Of a DNA stretch of 64,000 nucleotides, positions 45,020 to 54,098 are shown piece by piece. Location: positions 62,001 through 126,000 of the forward strand of contig NZ_AWWI01000021.1 in the NCBI RefSeq assembly GCF_002760615.1, written 5' to 3'. Made by a program: the position numbers and the translations under genes. The notes beneath the pieces are model-generated. The model saw only the letters and a list, made by a program, of their open reading frames with translations, ran no database searches and was not told where the DNA came from. Numbering within the stretch: the first letter of the stretch is position 1; every line of letters begins with the position of its first letter. The DNA comes from Puniceibacterium antarcticum. Its GTDB lineage: Bacteria; Pseudomonadota; Alphaproteobacteria; Rhodobacterales; Rhodobacteraceae.

Positions 45020-45474
45020 GATCTTCTAACATCTCCGAAACTTTGTCCGCAGAGGCAGTTTGACGTGCATAGACGTGAGGGCATTTTCAGAAAAAGATGC
45101 AGGCTCACCCCAAATGAGAACGTCCAAACCAAAAAGGACGCCTCTGGATAAAAGCATTCTATCACGCTCCACGCAAAACGCGGGGCATCAAATAAGTAAA
45201 CCAACGGCAGTCAAAAAGACTGCAAAATTATCTTTTTTGCTAATCCACCAAATCTTTTGCATTGTCCAACGGATCGTACTGCGGATACGAGGCCGTTCAG
45301 GAATCATTAACACGACGGTTTACCTACGACAAGTGAACCATGAAGTTTTGTAGTCCATTCGGATTTTTGCCGAAATATTTTGCATTTTTTGCGCAATATC
45401 TTTGCGACCTGCAGAAACTGCTTCTGCTGAGACCACCCTTTTGAAAGCGAGATGAATGTCGTACCGCTTCCAAA
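45020..45474. other. Low-GC intergenic island
   Basis: This 455-bp stretch is visibly AT-richer than its surroundings, with A- and T-runs and two small stems: CGTCC/GGACG near 45121-45140 and GCAGTC/GACTGC near 45207-45223. Open frames on both strands here have no recognised homology and unusual composition, so I annotate no gene. It could be a decayed insertion, a regulatory region, or an unrecognised small RNA. Confidence 0.5.
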
Positions 45475-46053
45475 TCATCTGCCTCGACTATCGGGGGGGG
45501 CGGTCATCAGGGTGACATGCGTGTCGCCATACCGCTTGTTTTCGAGCAGGTTAAACCCGGGCAGCGGGTTTTGGGGGGCGTTCTCCTCCCAGACTATCAG
45601 TGCTTCGGGGGCGATCCATCCTGCGGCAGCGGCGGTATCCAGTGCGCGTGCCCCAAGGTCCTTACCATAGGGCGGGTCAAGAAAGACAAGTGTCGCCGGG
45701 CTGTCGTCTGATTGAGGCAGGCGGCTGGCGTCGCGATTGAAAATGCGACAGTGTTCGGCGACCCCCAGAAGGCGTATGTTCTCTCGCAGCAGCGTATTCG
45801 CCGTGCGCCCGTCGTCGACAAAGATTGCGCGGGCTGCTCCGCGTGACAGTGCCTCGAACCCCAGCGCCCCGGTTCCGGCAAAGAGGTCAAGCACCACGGC
45901 ATCCTCGAACGGATCTCCGAACCGCCCGCCCGCCAGCATGTTGAACAGGCTTTCGCGGACGCGATCGGTGGTCGGGCGCAGATGCGCACTTGGATCCCCC
46001 TTTCCCACAGCCGCAAGGGCGCGCCCACGAAGCGTTCCGGCGATGATTCTCAT
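45475..46053 (-). CDS. rsmD: 16S rRNA (guanine-966-N2)-methyltransferase RsmD
   Basis: A 192-residue SAM methyltransferase. The RsmD start MRIIAGTLRGRAL, the RPTTDRVRESLFNML motif, the SAM loop VLDLFAGTGALGFEALSRGA and the catalytic LDPPYGKD are all visible. It modifies G966 of 16S rRNA. Its start overlaps the stop of the upstream flavoprotein gene by 4 bp (46050-46053), so it is the second gene of that operon. Confidence 0.96.
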   Translation of the reverse strand: MRIIAGTLRGRALAAVGKGDPSAHLRPTTDRVRESLFNMLAGGRFGDPFEDAVVLDLFAGTGALGFEALSRGAARAIFVDDGRTANTLLRENIRLLGVAEHCRIFNRDASRLPQSDDSPATLVFLDPPYGKDLGARALDTAAAAGWIAPEALIVWEENAPQNPLPGFNLLENKRYGDTHVTLMTAPPDSRGR

Positions 46054-47285
46054 ATCTTTAGAAGATCCTTTAGGTCAGCGTCCGAGTCGGTGATGGCCGA
46101 CGGCGCAGGGGATTTGCCCGCCTCAATCAGCCGCTTTCCCACCATATAGGCGCGAGGATCGTTCATCGCGTCGAGCGCGAGAAGTGTTTCGCCACGGTAG
46201 TACCAAAACGATACCACTCCGCCGGCATGAGAACCGCTTGCGCCGTCGGCGGCCCTTCGGGTGACGATGGTGTCATAGCCGCTATTCAGTCCGGCGATTT
46301 GCAGCTTGACATCGAACTGATCTGACCAGAACCACGGTTTTGCTTTGTAAGGGGTGTTCGCACCCATGATGTTGTCTGCCACACATTCCGCCTGATCAAT
46401 GGCATTACCGACGCTTTCCAGCCGGATGCGCGTGCCCTTCCACGGGAAAGAGGCACAGTCGCCCGCCGCCCAGATCGCCGGGTCAGAGGTACGTCCAAAA
46501 TTATCGGTCTTGATGCCGTTTTCCAACGTGATGCCTGCCTTTTCGGCAAGGTCGGTCTCTGGCGTGATACCCACCCCAACGATCACAAAATCGGCCTGAA
46601 GCTGATCTCCGTTGGTCAGCTCTGCGCCGCTCACATGCCCCTCGCCCAAAAGCCGTTTAAGGCCGACGCCTTCGCGCAGGTTGACGCCATGCTTGCGGTG
46701 CAGGGCACGGAAGTATTCTGAGGTTTCGGCCGAGGCGACGCGCTGCAAGATGCGGTCCCCCATCTCGATCAGCGTGACGTCAAGCCCCAGCTTGCGCGCG
46801 ACCGCCGAAGCCTCGAGCCCAATATATCCGCCCCCGACGATCAGGACCCTTGCACCCTTGGTAAAGCGCGGCGCCATGCTGTCGACATCCGCAAGGGTGC
46901 GCACAGTGAACACGCCGTCAAGCTTGCCGCCGATGGCCGCAGGCAAGTGGCGCGGGGTCGATCCGGTGGTCAGGGCCAGATGATCGTAATTCAAGACCGC
47001 TCCGTCGGGCAGCGTGACGGTCCTGGCTGCGGTGTCGATGCAGGCCGCCCGCGCACCTGTGCGCAGATCGATGTTCTGATCGCTGTAATAGCTGGCCGGG
47101 CGCAGGTAGAGCCGTTCCTGCTCCATCTCGCCCAGCAGATAGGCCTTGGACAGAGGCGGGCGCTGATAGGGGGGCACGGGTTCGTCGCCAACCAAAGTGA
47201 TCTGACCGTCAAAGCCCTGCTTGCGCAGACGGGCCACCAATGCCGATCCGGCCTGCCCGGCGCCGATCACCACGACTTTGCTCAT
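46050..47285 (-). CDS. Ferredoxin/rhodocoxin-reductase-like FAD oxidoreductase
   Basis: A 411-residue FAD- and NAD(P)-binding reductase. FAD site VVVIGAGQAGSALVARLRKQ and YQRPPLSKAYLLGE match the oxygenase-coupled NADH-ferredoxin reductase type (putidaredoxin/rhodocoxin reductase). NAD site is ILIVGGGYIGLEAS-like (VLIVGGGYIGLE), and IWAAGDCA binds FAD. The ATG at 47285 has AGGGG upstream; longer frames add unlikely residues. Substrate is probably a ferredoxin, not visible nearby. It overlaps rsmD by 4 bp. Confidence 0.9.
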   Translation of the reverse strand: MSKVVVIGAGQAGSALVARLRKQGFDGQITLVGDEPVPPYQRPPLSKAYLLGEMEQERLYLRPASYYSDQNIDLRTGARAACIDTAARTVTLPDGAVLNYDHLALTTGSTPRHLPAAIGGKLDGVFTVRTLADVDSMAPRFTKGARVLIVGGGYIGLEASAVARKLGLDVTLIEMGDRILQRVASAETSEYFRALHRKHGVNLREGVGLKRLLGEGHVSGAELTNGDQLQADFVIVGVGITPETDLAEKAGITLENGIKTDNFGRTSDPAIWAAGDCASFPWKGTRIRLESVGNAIDQAECVADNIMGANTPYKAKPWFWSDQFDVKLQIAGLNSGYDTIVTRRAADGASGSHAGGVVSFWYYRGETLLALDAMNDPRAYMVGKRLIEAGKSPAPSAITDSDADLKDLLKI

Positions 47286-47381
47286 CTGTGTCCCCTTTTG
47301 GTCTGCGTTTTGCTGATTGGTCATTGCTGGGCGCACCCTATATGCGCAGGGTGACGAAACGCAATTCAGGGGATTCATGAC

Positions 47382-47870
47382 ATGACAATTTCGACAGGGG
47401 ATAAACTGCCCGCCGCGACGCTGGTGCAGATGGGAGATTCCGGGCCCGAAGCGGTTGATCTGGCCGCCAAGCTCGCAGGCCGCAAGATTGTCATCTTTGC
47501 GGTACCGGGGGCCTTCACCCCGACCTGCCATTCGGCACATGTGCCAAGCTTTATCCGCACCAAGGACGAGTTCGCTGCCAAGGGTGTGGATGAAATCATC
47601 TGCATCTCGGTCAACGATCCCTTCGTGATGAAGGCCTGGGGCGAGGCGACCGGTGCCACCGCAGCCGGAATCACCATGCTGTCCGACGCGGCGAGCGAGT
47701 TCACCGACGCCATCGACATGGCCTTTGATGCGCCGCCCGCCGGTCTGATCAAGCGCTCCAAGCGCTATGCGATGCTGGTCGAAGACGGTGTTGTGACGCA
47801 GTTCATGCCCGAGGAAAGCCCCGGTACCTGCGAAATCTCTGGCGGTGAATCGCTGCTGGCAGCGCTCTGA
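47382..47870 (+). CDS. Peroxiredoxin, Prx5/AhpE-like
   Basis: A 162-residue peroxiredoxin with the peroxidatic cysteine C49 in VPGAFTPTCHSAHVPSF, the signature of the Prx5 subfamily that reduces peroxides with glutathione or glutaredoxin. The later cysteine in SPGTCEISGGE may be a resolving cysteine. Start ATG at 47382 with GGGG upstream. It is divergent from the flavoprotein gene. Confidence 0.95.
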   Translation: MTISTGDKLPAATLVQMGDSGPEAVDLAAKLAGRKIVIFAVPGAFTPTCHSAHVPSFIRTKDEFAAKGVDEIICISVNDPFVMKAWGEATGATAAGITMLSDAASEFTDAIDMAFDAPPAGLIKRSKRYAMLVEDGVVTQFMPEESPGTCEISGGESLLAAL

Positions 47871-47879
47871 TCTGATATG

Positions 47880-47905
47880 CGAGGAGGCCTTGAAAGGCCT
47901 CCTCG
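47880..47905. terminator. Hairpin between the peroxiredoxin gene and phhB
   Basis: CGAGGAGGCCT pairs with AGGCCTCCTCG (11-bp perfect stem, loop TGAA). It separates converging genes; no T-tract, so a hairpin-type stop is only probable. Confidence 0.6.
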
Positions 47906-47912
47906 TCGCGGC

Positions 47913-48203
47913 TCACAAGGTATCGAGCTTGCGGGCCATCTTGGCATCCAGGGACGAGACGCCGCCCACATCATGGGTGGTCAGCGTCACCTCTACAGTC
48001 TTATAGACGTTGGACCATTCCGGGTGGTGATCCCATTTTTCCGCCCAAAGCGCAGCACTGGTCATCCAGCTGAAGGCCTCGACAAAATTGCTGAATTCAT
48101 AGGTCTTGTGGATCGCATCGCGTCCCTCGACCATGGCCCAGCCGCTGTCGAACAGCGGTTGCAGGACAGTCTCTCGGGCTGTGTCTGACAGAAGTTCGGT
48201 CAT
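47913..48203 (-). CDS. phhB: Pterin-4a-carbinolamine dehydratase
   Basis: A 96-residue 4a-hydroxytetrahydrobiopterin dehydratase. The active-site region is [22 protein letters not shown]. It recycles pterin after aromatic amino acid hydroxylation; no hydroxylase gene is adjacent, so it may act with a distant partner. The start at 48203 overlaps the stop of the DUF482 gene by 4 bp. Length is typical. Confidence 0.94.
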   Translation of the reverse strand: MTELLSDTARETVLQPLFDSGWAMVEGRDAIHKTYEFSNFVEAFSWMTSAALWAEKWDHHPEWSNVYKTVEVTLTTHDVGGVSSLDAKMARKLDTL

Positions 48204-49399
48204 TGGCGTTCCTCTCTTTGGTCCTTTCTGAACGGCCCGTAGGCCGTCAGAATTTCGATATCTTCGCTGACGGCGGCGGACTCGGCCTTCAGGTACTCTG
48301 AAACGGCCTTGGCAAAGCCGGAGTTCCCAATCCAGTGCAGCGAATGAGTCGGCACGGGCAGATATCCGCGCGCCAGCTTGTGTTCGCCTTGCGCCCCGGC
48401 CTCGACCCGGGCAAGCCCGTGGGCAATGGCAAAGTCGATGGCCTGATAATAACACGCCTCGAAATGCAGGCAGGGGTGATCTTCGACACAGCCCCAGTAG
48501 CGACCATACAGCGTCTCGCGCCCGATGAAGTTCAGCGCGCCGGCAACATATTCGCCATCGCGCGACGCCATCACCAGCAGGATATCATCGCGCAGGGTTT
48601 CTTGGGCCACGTCAAAGAAGGCGCGGGTCAGATAGGGACTGCCCCATTTGCGCGCGCCGGTGTCCTGATAGAAGATCCAGAAGGCATCCCAATGTTCGGG
48701 CTGGATCTGATCGCCGGTCAGGATTTCAATGTCGCCACCAAAGGCCTGCGCCCGCTCACGTTCCTTTCGGATCGTCTTGCGCTTGCGCGAACTGAGCGAG
48801 GTCAGGAAATCGGCAAAGGTGTCATAACCTTCGTTGACCCAGTGGAATTGCTGCGTTGTGCGCGACATCAGGCCCATCTTGCCGCCCGCAATCGCTTCGG
48901 CCTCTGTGCAAAATGTCGCGTGGAGCGACGACAGTTCGTTCTCAGCGGCGAACTGAACTGCTCCCTGGACAAGGGCGGACATGCCGACGGCCTCGTATCC
49001 CGGCTTGGTCAGGAACCGCCGACCGCTGGCAGGCGTAAAGGGCACGGCGATCTGCAGCTTGGGGTAATATTGCCCGCCCGCACGCTGAAAGGCGTCAGCC
49101 CAGTTGTGGTCAAAGATGTATTCGCCCTGACTGTGGCTCTTGGCGTAAAGCGGCGCGGCTGCAATTGTCTTGCCGTCCATTTCGGCGAGCAGATAGCGCG
49201 GATCCCAGCCCGTGCCGGGGCCGACGGATCCCGATTCTTCGAGCGCCAGCAGAAACCGATGTGTGGTGAACGGATCATTCGGCCGTCCCCCATCCGCAGC
49301 TTCGGGGCAGGCGCAGGCATCCCAGTCTGCGGCGTCAATCTGGCGCAACGATGTCAGAACGTTGATGGCGATGGTCTGGCTTGGGCTCTGCTCGATCAT
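48200..49399 (-). CDS. DUF482/FemAB-like acyltransferase family protein
   Basis: A 399-residue member of the DUF482 group, which is a GNAT/FemAB-like fold predicted to act on peptidoglycan or peptides. Signatures include [66 protein letters not shown] and [13 protein letters not shown]. The reaction is unknown. It overlaps phhB downstream by 4 bp. Confidence 0.88.
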   Translation of the reverse strand: MIEQSPSQTIAINVLTSLRQIDAADWDACACPEAADGGRPNDPFTTHRFLLALEESGSVGPGTGWDPRYLLAEMDGKTIAAAPLYAKSHSQGEYIFDHNWADAFQRAGGQYYPKLQIAVPFTPASGRRFLTKPGYEAVGMSALVQGAVQFAAENELSSLHATFCTEAEAIAGGKMGLMSRTTQQFHWVNEGYDTFADFLTSLSSRKRKTIRKERERAQAFGGDIEILTGDQIQPEHWDAFWIFYQDTGARKWGSPYLTRAFFDVAQETLRDDILLVMASRDGEYVAGALNFIGRETLYGRYWGCVEDHPCLHFEACYYQAIDFAIAHGLARVEAGAQGEHKLARGYLPVPTHSLHWIGNSGFAKAVSEYLKAESAAVSEDIEILTAYGPFRKDQREERQ

Positions 49400-49445
49400 G
49401 GGCGTCCCCTTCTTGTCCCTCTATCTGTGCCTTTGCGTCGAGGGT

Positions 49446-50195
49446 TCAAGCTGTGTAGCCCTCGAAGGTCACATTATCAGCGACTTTGCGCGCTGCGGCT
49501 TCTGCCTCAATCGACCGTATGGTCCAGCACAGAATCACAGCCCCCAGTTTTTTCAGCACCGCCACACGCGGGCTGGCCAGATCTTTGGCCTCGTGACTGA
49601 TGAAACTGGCGCCGACACGGTCATAATCCGGGATGTCGCGCAGCGCAGCGCGGATTGCGGCGGGAATGGTCGGCCAGTCGTCATCGGTATAATCACAGGT
49701 GATCAGGCCGCGCGGCACATCCGGTGCAAGCTCTGCCATTTTAGCCACGCTGTGCGGGTTAAAGGACATCACGGCGACGGGACCCGAGTACGCGGCCAGA
49801 TCCTGGGCGGCCACCTTTTCCAGTGCCCCGACCATGGGGCCAAGCGCGCCATCCTGATCCTTGATCTCGATCAGCAGCGGCACCTTCCCGGCGACAAGGG
49901 CGAGGATGTCGCGCAGTGTCGGAATGCCCTCTTGGTCACCTTTCAGCGGGATTTGCGACAGCGCCTGTGCTGTGCGCCGCTGGAGCGGGCCGGTCTCTGC
50001 TGTCAGCCGCCCGAGATCGTAGTCGTGAAACACCATGGCCGTACCATCTGCAGACAGCTGCAGGTCAATCTCGATCCCGTAGCCCGCCGTGACAGCGCGC
50101 CTTACGGCAGAGCGTGAATTTTCGGGCGCACCCGCCCCGTGAAGGGCGCGGTGCGCAATGGGCCGTGACAGGAAGGCATCTAGAAGTGCAGTCAT
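49446..50195 (-). CDS. Glycerophosphodiester phosphodiesterase
   Basis: A 249-residue GDPD-family hydrolase that releases glycerol-3-phosphate from glycerophosphodiesters. Active-site residues are visible in IAHRALHGAGAPENS, GIEIDLQLSADG and VFHDYDLGRLT, with VPLLIEIKDQ further on. No signal peptide is seen, so it is cytoplasmic, like UgpQ. Its start overlaps the ridA stop (50192) by 4 bp, so both are cotranscribed. Confidence 0.94.
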   Translation of the reverse strand: MTALLDAFLSRPIAHRALHGAGAPENSRSAVRRAVTAGYGIEIDLQLSADGTAMVFHDYDLGRLTAETGPLQRRTAQALSQIPLKGDQEGIPTLRDILALVAGKVPLLIEIKDQDGALGPMVGALEKVAAQDLAAYSGPVAVMSFNPHSVAKMAELAPDVPRGLITCDYTDDDWPTIPAAIRAALRDIPDYDRVGASFISHEAKDLASPRVAVLKKLGAVILCWTIRSIEAEAAARKVADNVTFEGYTA

Positions 50196-50656
50196 TCGAT
50201 TTCGAAAATGCCTTCGATTTCGACAGCCACGCCCAGCGGGAGGCTGGCTGCGGACACGGCAGAGCGTGCGTGACGGCCGGCATCGCCGAGGATTTCGACA
50301 AAGGTGTCCGAGGCGCCGTTGATCACCTTGGGCTGGTCAGTGAAAGAGGAGGTGGAATTAACGAAGCCGGTCAGTTTCACTACCCGCTTGAGGCGGCTCA
50401 GATCCCCGTCCAGCGCCTCCTTGACCTGTGCCAGCAGGCTGAGCGCGCATGCCTTGGCGGCCGCCGCGCCGTCTTCGACCGCCATGCCATCACCGAGTTT
50501 GCCCATGATCAGCCCGCCTGGTCCGTTCGAGATCTGGCCCGAGACGTAGAGCATCTTGCCGCTCAGCACGAAGGGCACGTAATTGGCGGCGGGTGCCGGG
50601 GCGGAGGGGAGTGTCAGGCCAAGTTCGGCCAGGCGGGCGTCGATGGGATTGGTCAT
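50192..50656 (-). CDS. RidA-family protein
   Basis: A 154-residue RidA/YjgF/UK114 protein: MLYVSGQISNGPGG, KVINGASDTFVEILGDAGRHARSAVSAASLPLGVAVEIEGIFE-type C-terminus. RidA proteins hydrolyse reactive enamine/imine intermediates such as 2-aminoacrylate. The ATG at 50656 has AAAGG upstream and gives a plausible length; a longer frame to 50725 is rejected. It is first in an operon with the glycerophosphodiesterase. Confidence 0.9.
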   Translation of the reverse strand: MTNPIDARLAELGLTLPSAPAPAANYVPFVLSGKMLYVSGQISNGPGGLIMGKLGDGMAVEDGAAAAKACALSLLAQVKEALDGDLSRLKRVVKLTGFVNSTSSFTDQPKVINGASDTFVEILGDAGRHARSAVSAASLPLGVAVEIEGIFEIE

Positions 50657-50792
50657 GTGCGGCCTTTCAGATGTCTGTTTCGCGCGCAGGCTAGGCGAGG
50701 TCGCGGGAATTGAAAAGGCCAACAAAGGGTCGTTTCTGTGACGGTTTTGACGAACGCGCCTGCAAAAGCCTGCGGACAGCTTTGCGCCGCAT

Positions 50793-52103
50793 TCAGGTTT
50801 CGCGAAAAGCCTTGGCGAAATAATCCATGAAGGGTTTCAGCAGATAGGCCAGCGCCGTGCGGTCCGTGGTGCGGATATACGCCTGGACCGGCATGCCGGG
50901 GATCAGTGTACTGCCCTTCGGCAACCGGTCGATCTCGCCCTCCGACAGCACAATTTCGGCGCGGTAATAGCTCACATTCGAGTTTTCGTTCTGAAAGGCA
51001 TCCGCTGATATCTTGAACACACTCCCGAACAGTTCCGGTGTCTGGCGCTGGTTCAGAGCTGGAAATTTCAGCGCAACCTCTTGGTTGAGAAACAGCTGGT
51101 CGATGTCGATCGGCAGCACCTGGGCTGTAATGATCAGGGGGCGGTCCTGTGGTACCAGATACATCAGCGCATCTGCCGCACGGATCACGGACCTAGGCGC
51201 AAAGACGCGCAGGCCATAGACGACCCCAGCGACCGGCGCGGTGATCTCCATATGGCCCAGCCTTTCGCGCAGGGCGTGGCGCCGCTCGGCCAGTTCGCGT
51301 TCGCTCGATTGCGAATCGCGCAGGGTCGTGATCGCCTCTTCGCGGCGCTGAGTGTCTAACTGGAGGATCTGGATGTCGATTTCCGTGCTGCGCCCTTCGG
51401 CCTGCGCCTTCTGCGCCTTCAGGTCACCAACACTGCCAGAGAGGCTTGCCTCTTCGCGCTGCAGGCTCAGCACGCGGCTGGCCTGGGCCAGCCCCTTGTC
51501 AAGAAGGGACTGCTGATCACTCAGCTCTTTCTCGATCAGCTCAAGCTGACGCAGCAGCGCGACTTGCTGTGCGTCGATCCCGACGATCTGATCGCCGATC
51601 TGGTCCCGGCGTTTTGAAAGTTGTTCGATCTCGCGGTTGATCGAATTGCGCCGTGCGGCAAACAGGTTCCGCTGGCCTTCGACAAGCTCGGCAACATCGG
51701 CGTCGATGACGGCGCGGGCCAGAAGATCGGCATCAAAGGTGACGTCGTCGCGTCCGTCGCGTTCCGCATGCAGGCGTGCGCGGCGGGCCACCAGTTCGAA
51801 ATACTGTCCTTCGACAATGGTCAGTTCAGATTGGATCTGGTTGGCATCCAGCCGGATCAGCGGGGCGCCGATCTCGACCGCATCCCCTTCATCGACAAGG
51901 ATTTCGGCAACGACACCGCCGTCCGGATGCTGGATCACCTGCCGGTTCTGATCAACCTCGATCTGACCAGTGGCGATGATTGCCCCGGATATATTGGTTG
52001 TGCCCGCCCAGACACCAAAGCCGCCGATCAGTACGATCAGTGCAAACACGCCGATTAGAAGCGGCCTGCGCAGCGGAAAATCCTTGTCGGTAGCGGCGCT
52101 CAT
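50793..52103 (-). CDS. Type I secretion periplasmic adaptor (HlyD family)
   Basis: A 436-residue membrane-fusion protein. It has an N-terminal transmembrane segment (about residues 14-35), a lipoyl-type domain (GAIIATGQIEVDQNRQVIQHPDGGVV), a long coiled coil (about 120-290, rich in Glu, Arg, Gln and Leu) and the C-terminal lipoyl and beta-barrel regions (ITAPVAGVVYGL). It links the ABC exporter to a TolC-type outer-membrane protein. It overlaps the ABC gene by 4 bp. No substrate or TolC gene is seen in the window. Confidence 0.94.
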   Translation of the reverse strand: MSAATDKDFPLRRPLLIGVFALIVLIGGFGVWAGTTNISGAIIATGQIEVDQNRQVIQHPDGGVVAEILVDEGDAVEIGAPLIRLDANQIQSELTIVEGQYFELVARRARLHAERDGRDDVTFDADLLARAVIDADVAELVEGQRNLFAARRNSINREIEQLSKRRDQIGDQIVGIDAQQVALLRQLELIEKELSDQQSLLDKGLAQASRVLSLQREEASLSGSVGDLKAQKAQAEGRSTEIDIQILQLDTQRREEAITTLRDSQSSERELAERRHALRERLGHMEITAPVAGVVYGLRVFAPRSVIRAADALMYLVPQDRPLIITAQVLPIDIDQLFLNQEVALKFPALNQRQTPELFGSVFKISADAFQNENSNVSYYRAEIVLSEGEIDRLPKGSTLIPGMPVQAYIRTTDRTALAYLLKPFMDYFAKAFRET

Positions 52104-53845
52104 CTCATCCCTCCCGGGCCGACGGCGCCGGTGATGTTCTGATGGTTCTGCACTTTCTGTTTCAGGACCTCATCCTTTGGGCCGAATGCCACGCTGCTGC
52201 CGCCTTCGAGCACCAGGAGCAGGTCGCATTCCTTGATCGCAGCCGGGCGGTGGGCCATGATCAACACCGATTTCCCTTCGGATTTCATAATGCGGATGGC
52301 CTGATTGACCGCTTCCGATCCTTCGTTGTCGAGATTTGAGTTCGGTTCGTCCAGAACCAGAATCATCGGATCACCATACATTGCGCGGGCCAGACCGATC
52401 CGTTGCATCTGTCCGCCTGACAGGCGTCCGCCTGTGGCCGTCACACGGGTATCATACCCATCCGGCAACTTCAGGATCATGTCATGGGCGGCCGCCTTTT
52501 TTGCCGCTTCTACCACCATGGCGGCGTCCGGCGATGCCGAAAGCCGGCCAATGTTTTCGGCGATAGTGCCGTCGAAAAGCGTGACGCGCTGCGGCAGATA
52601 CCCGATATAGCGTCCCAGTACATCCGGGCCGTATTGTTCAATCGACGCGCCATCCAGACGAATTTTCCCGCCCGCCGGGCGCCACACGCCTGTCAACGCG
52701 CGCGCCAGAGTGGATTTCCCGGCACCGGAGGGTCCGATGACGCCGATGGCCTGACCGGGCAGCAGATTGAAGCTCAGCAAGCGCAGCGCGGCCAGCTGCT
52801 CACCCGGTGGCACCACGGTCAGTTGGGTCACATCCAGCTTGGCACGTGGGGTGGGTAGATTGGTGCGCGGCGCCTCCTCGGGAACCTCGCTCAGCAGACG
52901 CGCAAGATTGTCCCATCCCTTGCGGGCGCGCTGGATCAGCCCCCACTGACCGATCGCCATTTCGATCGGCGCCAGGGCCCGTCCCATCAGGATTGAACTG
53001 GCGATCATGGCACCGCCCGTCACCTCGTTCTGCAGGACCAGATAGGCGCCAAGCCCCAGCATGGCCGACTGCAGAATCATGCGCAGGGTCTTGGTCAGGG
53101 TCGAAAAACTGCCCAGAAGATCAGTCGAGGCGATCTGTCCGCGCAAGGACCCATCGCGGGCACTTTTCCAGCGGTGAAAGGCGTTGCCGCGCATGCCCAT
53201 GGCCAGCACCATTTCGGATTCACCGCGGATCTGGTCCGAGATCTTTTCCGACTGAAAGGTGGCCTGGCTGGATTTGAGCGTGGGATTGCGCGTGACAAGC
53301 TGGTTGACCAGGGTGATGACGATCAGCGTCGCGCCGCCGGCCATGGCAAGGTAGCCGAGCCATGGGTGAAACAGGATGATCCCGAACAGGAAAAACGGTG
53401 TCCAAGGCAGATCGAACAGGGACAGCAGCACTGGCGATGACATCAGGCGCTGCACCGATTCCAGATCGCGCAGACCAGTGGCCGAGAGTTCGTCCGGCTT
53501 GGTTGCGGCGCGCCGCATGACGGCATCAAAAACCCGCAAGTCCAGCCGTGACTGGAACCGCGCGGCAACCCGTCCCATGACGCGGCCCCGCACATAATCC
53601 AGAACGCCCATCATAATATAGAGAAACAGCACCACCAGCGAGAGCGCGAGCAGCGTTGCCTCTGACCTCGACCCCAGCACACGGTCGTAGACCTGCAGCA
53701 TGTAAAGCGATCCGGTCAGCATCAGCATGTTGACGAAAAAGCTGAAGACGCCGACAAACCAGTAATAGGGGCGGCTTGCGCGCCGCGCCGCGCGCAATTC
53801 CTCGCGCCCTTTATCCATCTGGTTTGGAGACATCTGAGCTTTCAT
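52100..53845 (-). CDS. Type I secretion ABC transporter, PrtD-like
   Basis: A 581-residue fused permease-ATPase. Membrane segments lie in residues 30-300; the ATPase has Walker A GPSGAGKST (371-378), signature LSGGQ (475-479) and Walker B LVLDE (496-500). There is no N-terminal C39-like domain, as in the PrtD/LapB branch that exports RTX proteins or proteases. The signature DLPWTPFFLFGIILFHP and YMLQVYDRVLGSRSEATLLA are of this family. It overlaps the HlyD gene by 4 bp. Confidence 0.94.
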   Translation of the reverse strand: MKAQMSPNQMDKGREELRAARRASRPYYWFVGVFSFFVNMLMLTGSLYMLQVYDRVLGSRSEATLLALSLVVLFLYIMMGVLDYVRGRVMGRVAARFQSRLDLRVFDAVMRRAATKPDELSATGLRDLESVQRLMSSPVLLSLFDLPWTPFFLFGIILFHPWLGYLAMAGGATLIVITLVNQLVTRNPTLKSSQATFQSEKISDQIRGESEMVLAMGMRGNAFHRWKSARDGSLRGQIASTDLLGSFSTLTKTLRMILQSAMLGLGAYLVLQNEVTGGAMIASSILMGRALAPIEMAIGQWGLIQRARKGWDNLARLLSEVPEEAPRTNLPTPRAKLDVTQLTVVPPGEQLAALRLLSFNLLPGQAIGVIGPSGAGKSTLARALTGVWRPAGGKIRLDGASIEQYGPDVLGRYIGYLPQRVTLFDGTIAENIGRLSASPDAAMVVEAAKKAAAHDMILKLPDGYDTRVTATGGRLSGGQMQRIGLARAMYGDPMILVLDEPNSNLDNEGSEAVNQAIRIMKSEGKSVLIMAHRPAAIKECDLLLVLEGGSSVAFGPKDEVLKQKVQNHQNITGAVGPGGMR

Positions 53846-54098
53846 GCTTTTCGAGTAATGGAGTTGGATGAATTTTCACTGAAAACGTGGCGGTGCGATA
53901 GAGCATATCATCACTCGGCCCAGCCAAGTTGTGATTTGTCGAAATGACGCAGCTGGCCAGCAGGCTGCTGACGCAGCTTCACAGCGGACATGCTTTACGC
54001 AAATGCGGCGGCTTGCCAGTCCCTTGGCGCATCCTGTTCTGCACCGCGTCGGGGTTTTGCGCCCCGATCAGAGGATGCAAAACCCATTGTCCGGCGGG
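53846..54098. other. Intergenic region upstream of the type I secretion operon
   Basis: This 253-bp gap carries the secretion operon promoter side and the 3' end region of PBP1A. A direct repeat GACGCAGCT occurs twice (near 53944 and 53970), and TCGGGG/CCCCGA near 54049-54067 may be a PBP1A terminator. No gene is seen. Confidence 0.35.

Noticed and set aside
45060-45353. 97-codon frame in the low-GC pocket
   Set aside because: No homologue, no ribosome site, composition unlike neighbours; kept as non-coding with low certainty.
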